Source: Planctomycetales bacterium (GTDB lineage: Bacteria; Planctomycetota; Phycisphaerae; SM23-33). From it: a DNA stretch of 9,414 nucleotides. The DNA lies in the NCBI GenBank assembly GCA_030642005.1, contig DAOWOP010000099.1:1-9414 (forward strand), given 5' to 3'. Shown piece by piece: positions 7,458-9,414 of the stretch. The position numbers and the translations under genes are program-made. A model generated the notes under the pieces. It did no database searches, was not told the origin of the DNA, and saw only the letters and a program-made list of their open reading frames with translations. Positions within the stretch are counted from its first letter, which is position 1. Each line of letters starts with the position of its first letter.

Positions 7458-8695
7458 AACTGCTGATTCTCACACAATACTTTCCGCCGGAGATGGGCGC
7501 GCCGCAGGCGAGACTTTATGAATTGGCCACGCGCCTGCGCGACAAGGGGCATACGATTACTGTCCTGACGGCCATGCCGAACTATCCGACCGGCAGGGTA
7601 TTCGACGGATACCGACGAAGGATATACTCGCGGGAAGATATGGACGGGATTCGCGTCATACGCACGTGGATATATCCGTCGAAATCGTCGCGTACGCTTC
7701 CGAGACTGCTGAGTTACATGTCGTTTGTATTCTCGAGCGTACTGCTGGGAATGTGGGGCCTGGGCAGGCAGGACGTTGTGCTTTTCGAAAGCCCTCCGTT
7801 GTTTCTGGTTCCGTCCGGCCTGATTATCGGCAAGGCGACCGGAGCGAGAATTATCATGAACGTCTCCGACATCTGGCCTGATATTATTGTACGCATGAGG
7901 CACACCACGGGCGGGCCTTTCCTGAAAGCGATGTTTTGGCTTGAGAGGTTCGGCTACGAGCATTCGGACGTTGTGGCCCTGACGAATCCCGGAGCGGCGG
8001 GTCAGATTAACGAACGGTTTTCCCGTGTCCGCACGACCGTAATAAGTAACGGAGTGGACACAAAGTTCTTCAGGCCTGATTTACGCAGCGATGAAGTTCG
8101 GGCGAGTCTTGGAGCGGGGCCGGATGATTTTCTCGTCGGTTACTGCGGGCTGCACGGGTTGGCGCAGGGGCTTGAAGCGGTCGTCGAGGCGGCGGAACGA
8201 CTGAAAGATCGTCCAGAGATCAAGTTTGTTATGGTGGGAGATGGTCCGACGAAAGAAGAGTTAGTGGGCATGGCGAAAGAGAAGAACCTGACCAACCTGA
8301 AGTTCTTCGACCGCAGGCCCAAGAAGGAAATGCCAGCCGTACTGGCTTCGTGTAATGTGAGTTTGGTGCCACTGATGACGCAGTTGCCGGGGACCATGCC
8401 TTCGAAGGTGTACGAGGCTCTGGCGGCCGGGACGCCGCCGATTGTGGCCAGAGGTTGCGAAGGCGACGCTCTCGTAACGCAATTCAACGCCGGGAGGACA
8501 TTCGAACCACTGGACGGAAAAGAAATGGCCGAAGCCATTCTCGACCTGGCTGAAAACCCCGCCGAGTTGCAGCGCGTGCGACAGAGCTGCCTGGAACTGG
8601 CAAAACGGTTCGAACGCGACGTTATCGCCAAACAAACTGAAGCGATTCTTGCCGCAGTTGCCGAGCAGCGTCCGCTGGGCGATGTTTCATGGTAA
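7454..8695 (+). CDS. Second family-4 glycosyltransferase, WbuB-like
   Basis: A 413-residue GT-B glycosyltransferase. I place the start at ATG 7454 (MKLLILTQYFPPEMGAPQAR), where the conserved first strand begins and which overlaps the previous stop as ATGA. An in-frame upstream ATG at 7391 would add 21 residues translated out of the acyltransferase gene and looks spurious. Motifs: HTITVLTAMPNYPTG in the N-domain; hydrophobic stretches at about 86-105 and 111-125; NVSDIWPD (136-143), equivalent to the DLWPES motif of the other WbuB-like gene; ISNGVDTKFF at the domain hinge; VGYCGLHGLAQGLE; MVGDGPTKEEL; and the donor-site motif MPSKVYEALAAGTPPIVA, with Glu321. Last gene of the plus-strand run. 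It likely acts on the same lipid-linked repeat unit as the other two transferases; the sugar is unknown. Confidence 0.9.
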   Translation: MKLLILTQYFPPEMGAPQARLYELATRLRDKGHTITVLTAMPNYPTGRVFDGYRRRIYSREDMDGIRVIRTWIYPSKSSRTLPRLLSYMSFVFSSVLLGMWGLGRQDVVLFESPPLFLVPSGLIIGKATGARIIMNVSDIWPDIIVRMRHTTGGPFLKAMFWLERFGYEHSDVVALTNPGAAGQINERFSRVRTTVISNGVDTKFFRPDLRSDEVRASLGAGPDDFLVGYCGLHGLAQGLEAVVEAAERLKDRPEIKFVMVGDGPTKEELVGMAKEKNLTNLKFFDRRPKKEMPAVLASCNVSLVPLMTQLPGTMPSKVYEALAAGTPPIVARGCEGDALVTQFNAGRTFEPLDGKEMAEAILDLAENPAELQRVRQSCLELAKRFERDVIAKQTEAILAAVAEQRPLGDVSW

Positions 8696-8706
8696 GCGGT
8701 GTGTAT
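8696..8706. other. Convergent 11-base intergenic junction
   Basis: Only 11 bases separate the TAA of the plus-strand glycosyltransferase (8693-8695) from the TAG of the minus-strand aminotransferase (8707-8709). No terminator with a U-run is visible on either strand, so transcripts may read into each other or end inside the opposite gene. Confidence 0.8.
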
Positions 8707-9414
8707 CTACTCGCCTTTTTGAGGTGAGGCTTCTCCGACGGATTGCACGAATTCCACACTGCTAACGGCTGTGGCTTGGCTTGCTCGGAGATGGGTCGGC
8801 AGATTGACGACTTCCCGGCAAGCCTGCTCGGCCACCGGGCACATCCCGTCGTGATAGTCATACATGCCCATCGGTGTCTCGATCGGATGCAGAGGGCATT
8901 CGAACCATGTGCCTAACTCAATAAACTTACCCGGCGCTTTGGCGATTGCACGTTCCTTGTCGGCTACGCGAACCGGATAGCGAACCAGAACCGGGTCCAT
9001 GTAATCAGGTATCTCCGGAACGTCCCATCCGGCTTCGGCGAGAAGGTTGTCGTAAATCGAATTCATTTCCCGCCGGTGGGATATGTTCTTTTCGATTTTC
9101 TTTATCTGCCGCAAACCTGCTCGTGCCTGGCCGCTGCTGATACCCATGAAAAAGTCATCCGCCATCACCGGTTCAAACTCGCATGTCGTTGATGAACCGA
9201 CAACAACGCCTTTTTTCGTCAACCAGCGAAAGAGACTCGTCGCCATGGCCGTAGTGCGCGGGTAGATAAACAGCCGATAAATCACGCGCTGAATCGCCAG
9301 CATCAGCGAAGCCTTGACCGGCGGGCGGACGAGTTCTTCCCGGTGGATTGCTTCGATCTTTTCGGCCAGTTCACGATCGTTCGTCGTGATCATACCACCG
9401 ATACCGGTGGTGAA
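8707..9414 (-). CDS. DegT/DnrJ/EryC1/StrS-family sugar aminotransferase, N-terminal part cut by window
   Basis: C-terminal 235 residues of a fold-type I PLP enzyme that would transfer an amino group to a keto sugar nucleotide. The frame is open to the right edge. The seven codons before the first ATG (9393) read FTTGIGG and join MITTND, forming the family segment that follows the PLP-binding Lys, so ATG 9393 is internal. About 170-200 N-terminal residues, including the catalytic Lys, lie outside. Later motifs: GVVVGSSTTCEFEP, MGISSGQARAGLRQIKKIEKNISHRR (helix and dimer arm), DPVLVRYPVRV, WFECPLHP, and the C-terminal CPVAEQACREVVNLPTHLRAS typical of the family. Between the TTND region and GVVVGSS is an extra segment of about 37 residues (9211-9321), rich in Leu, Ile, Tyr and Arg, that most StrS-type enzymes lack. 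It is transcribed toward the plus-strand cluster. From context it makes an amino sugar for the same polysaccharide; the sugar cannot be named. Confidence 0.88.
   Translation of the reverse strand, partial: FTTGIGGMITTNDRELAEKIEAIHREELVRPPVKASLMLAIQRVIYRLFIYPRTTAMATSLFRWLTKKGVVVGSSTTCEFEPVMADDFFMGISSGQARAGLRQIKKIEKNISHRREMNSIYDNLLAEAGWDVPEIPDYMDPVLVRYPVRVADKERAIAKAPGKFIELGTWFECPLHPIETPMGMYDYHDGMCPVAEQACREVVNLPTHLRASQATAVSSVEFVQSVGEASPQKGE

Noticed and set aside
7322..7963. 213-residue open frame on the minus strand across the acyltransferase/glycosyltransferase junction
   Set aside because: It is antisense to two convincing genes, its composition is Arg/Gln/His-rich, and it has no motif.
8710..8728. 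Hairpin (6-base stem CTCGCC/GGTGAG, 7-base loop) as a terminator after the plus-strand cluster
   Set aside because: The stem is short with a G-T wobble, no U-run follows on either strand, and it lies within the aminotransferase coding sequence.

Overview
The window is a stretch of a bacterial extracellular-polysaccharide (capsule, exopolysaccharide or O-antigen type) biosynthesis locus. It is almost entirely coding. Six genes run on the plus strand from the left edge to about 8.7 kb, and one gene on the minus strand enters from the right edge. Both outermost genes are cut by the window, because their frames stay open to the edge. I see no RNA genes, IS elements, CRISPR arrays or long repeats. 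There is no non-coding stretch over 40 bases.

Plus-strand layout: (1) the 3' part of a GT-B glycosyltransferase; (2) a 709-residue fusion of a zinc-less medium-chain dehydrogenase and a Gfo/Idh/MocA oxidoreductase; (3) a 725-residue heparinase II/III-family protein with no signal peptide; (4) a family-4 glycosyltransferase of the WbuB/WcaI type; (5) a GNAT acyltransferase with a long internal insertion; (6) a second WbuB-like family-4 glycosyltransferase. Junctions 1/2, 4/5 and 5/6 are 4-base start/stop overlaps. Junction 3/4 is a 4-base gap and junction 2/3 a 37-base gap. This points to a single transcript with coupled translation, whose promoter lies left of the window. (7) On the minus strand is the C-terminal part of a DegT/DnrJ/EryC1/StrS sugar aminotransferase. 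Its stop lies 11 bases from the stop of gene 6.

The likely joint task is as follows. The glycosyltransferases add sugars to a lipid-linked repeat unit at the inner face of the membrane. The aminotransferase would supply an amino sugar nucleotide that the GNAT protein could acylate. The two-domain oxidoreductase and the heparinase-like protein would oxidise or otherwise modify a sugar or the growing glycan. The pairing of genes 2 and 3 is the least understood and most interesting part. No flippase, polymerase, chain-length regulator or initiating phosphoglycosyl transferase is visible here, so the locus must extend beyond the window.

The organism is a bacterium with moderately high GC (mid to upper fifties by eye). 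The gene set and protein style fit Planctomycetota (Phycisphaerae-like) or a deltaproteobacterial-type lineage, but this is a guess from family resemblance and cannot be settled from the sequence alone.
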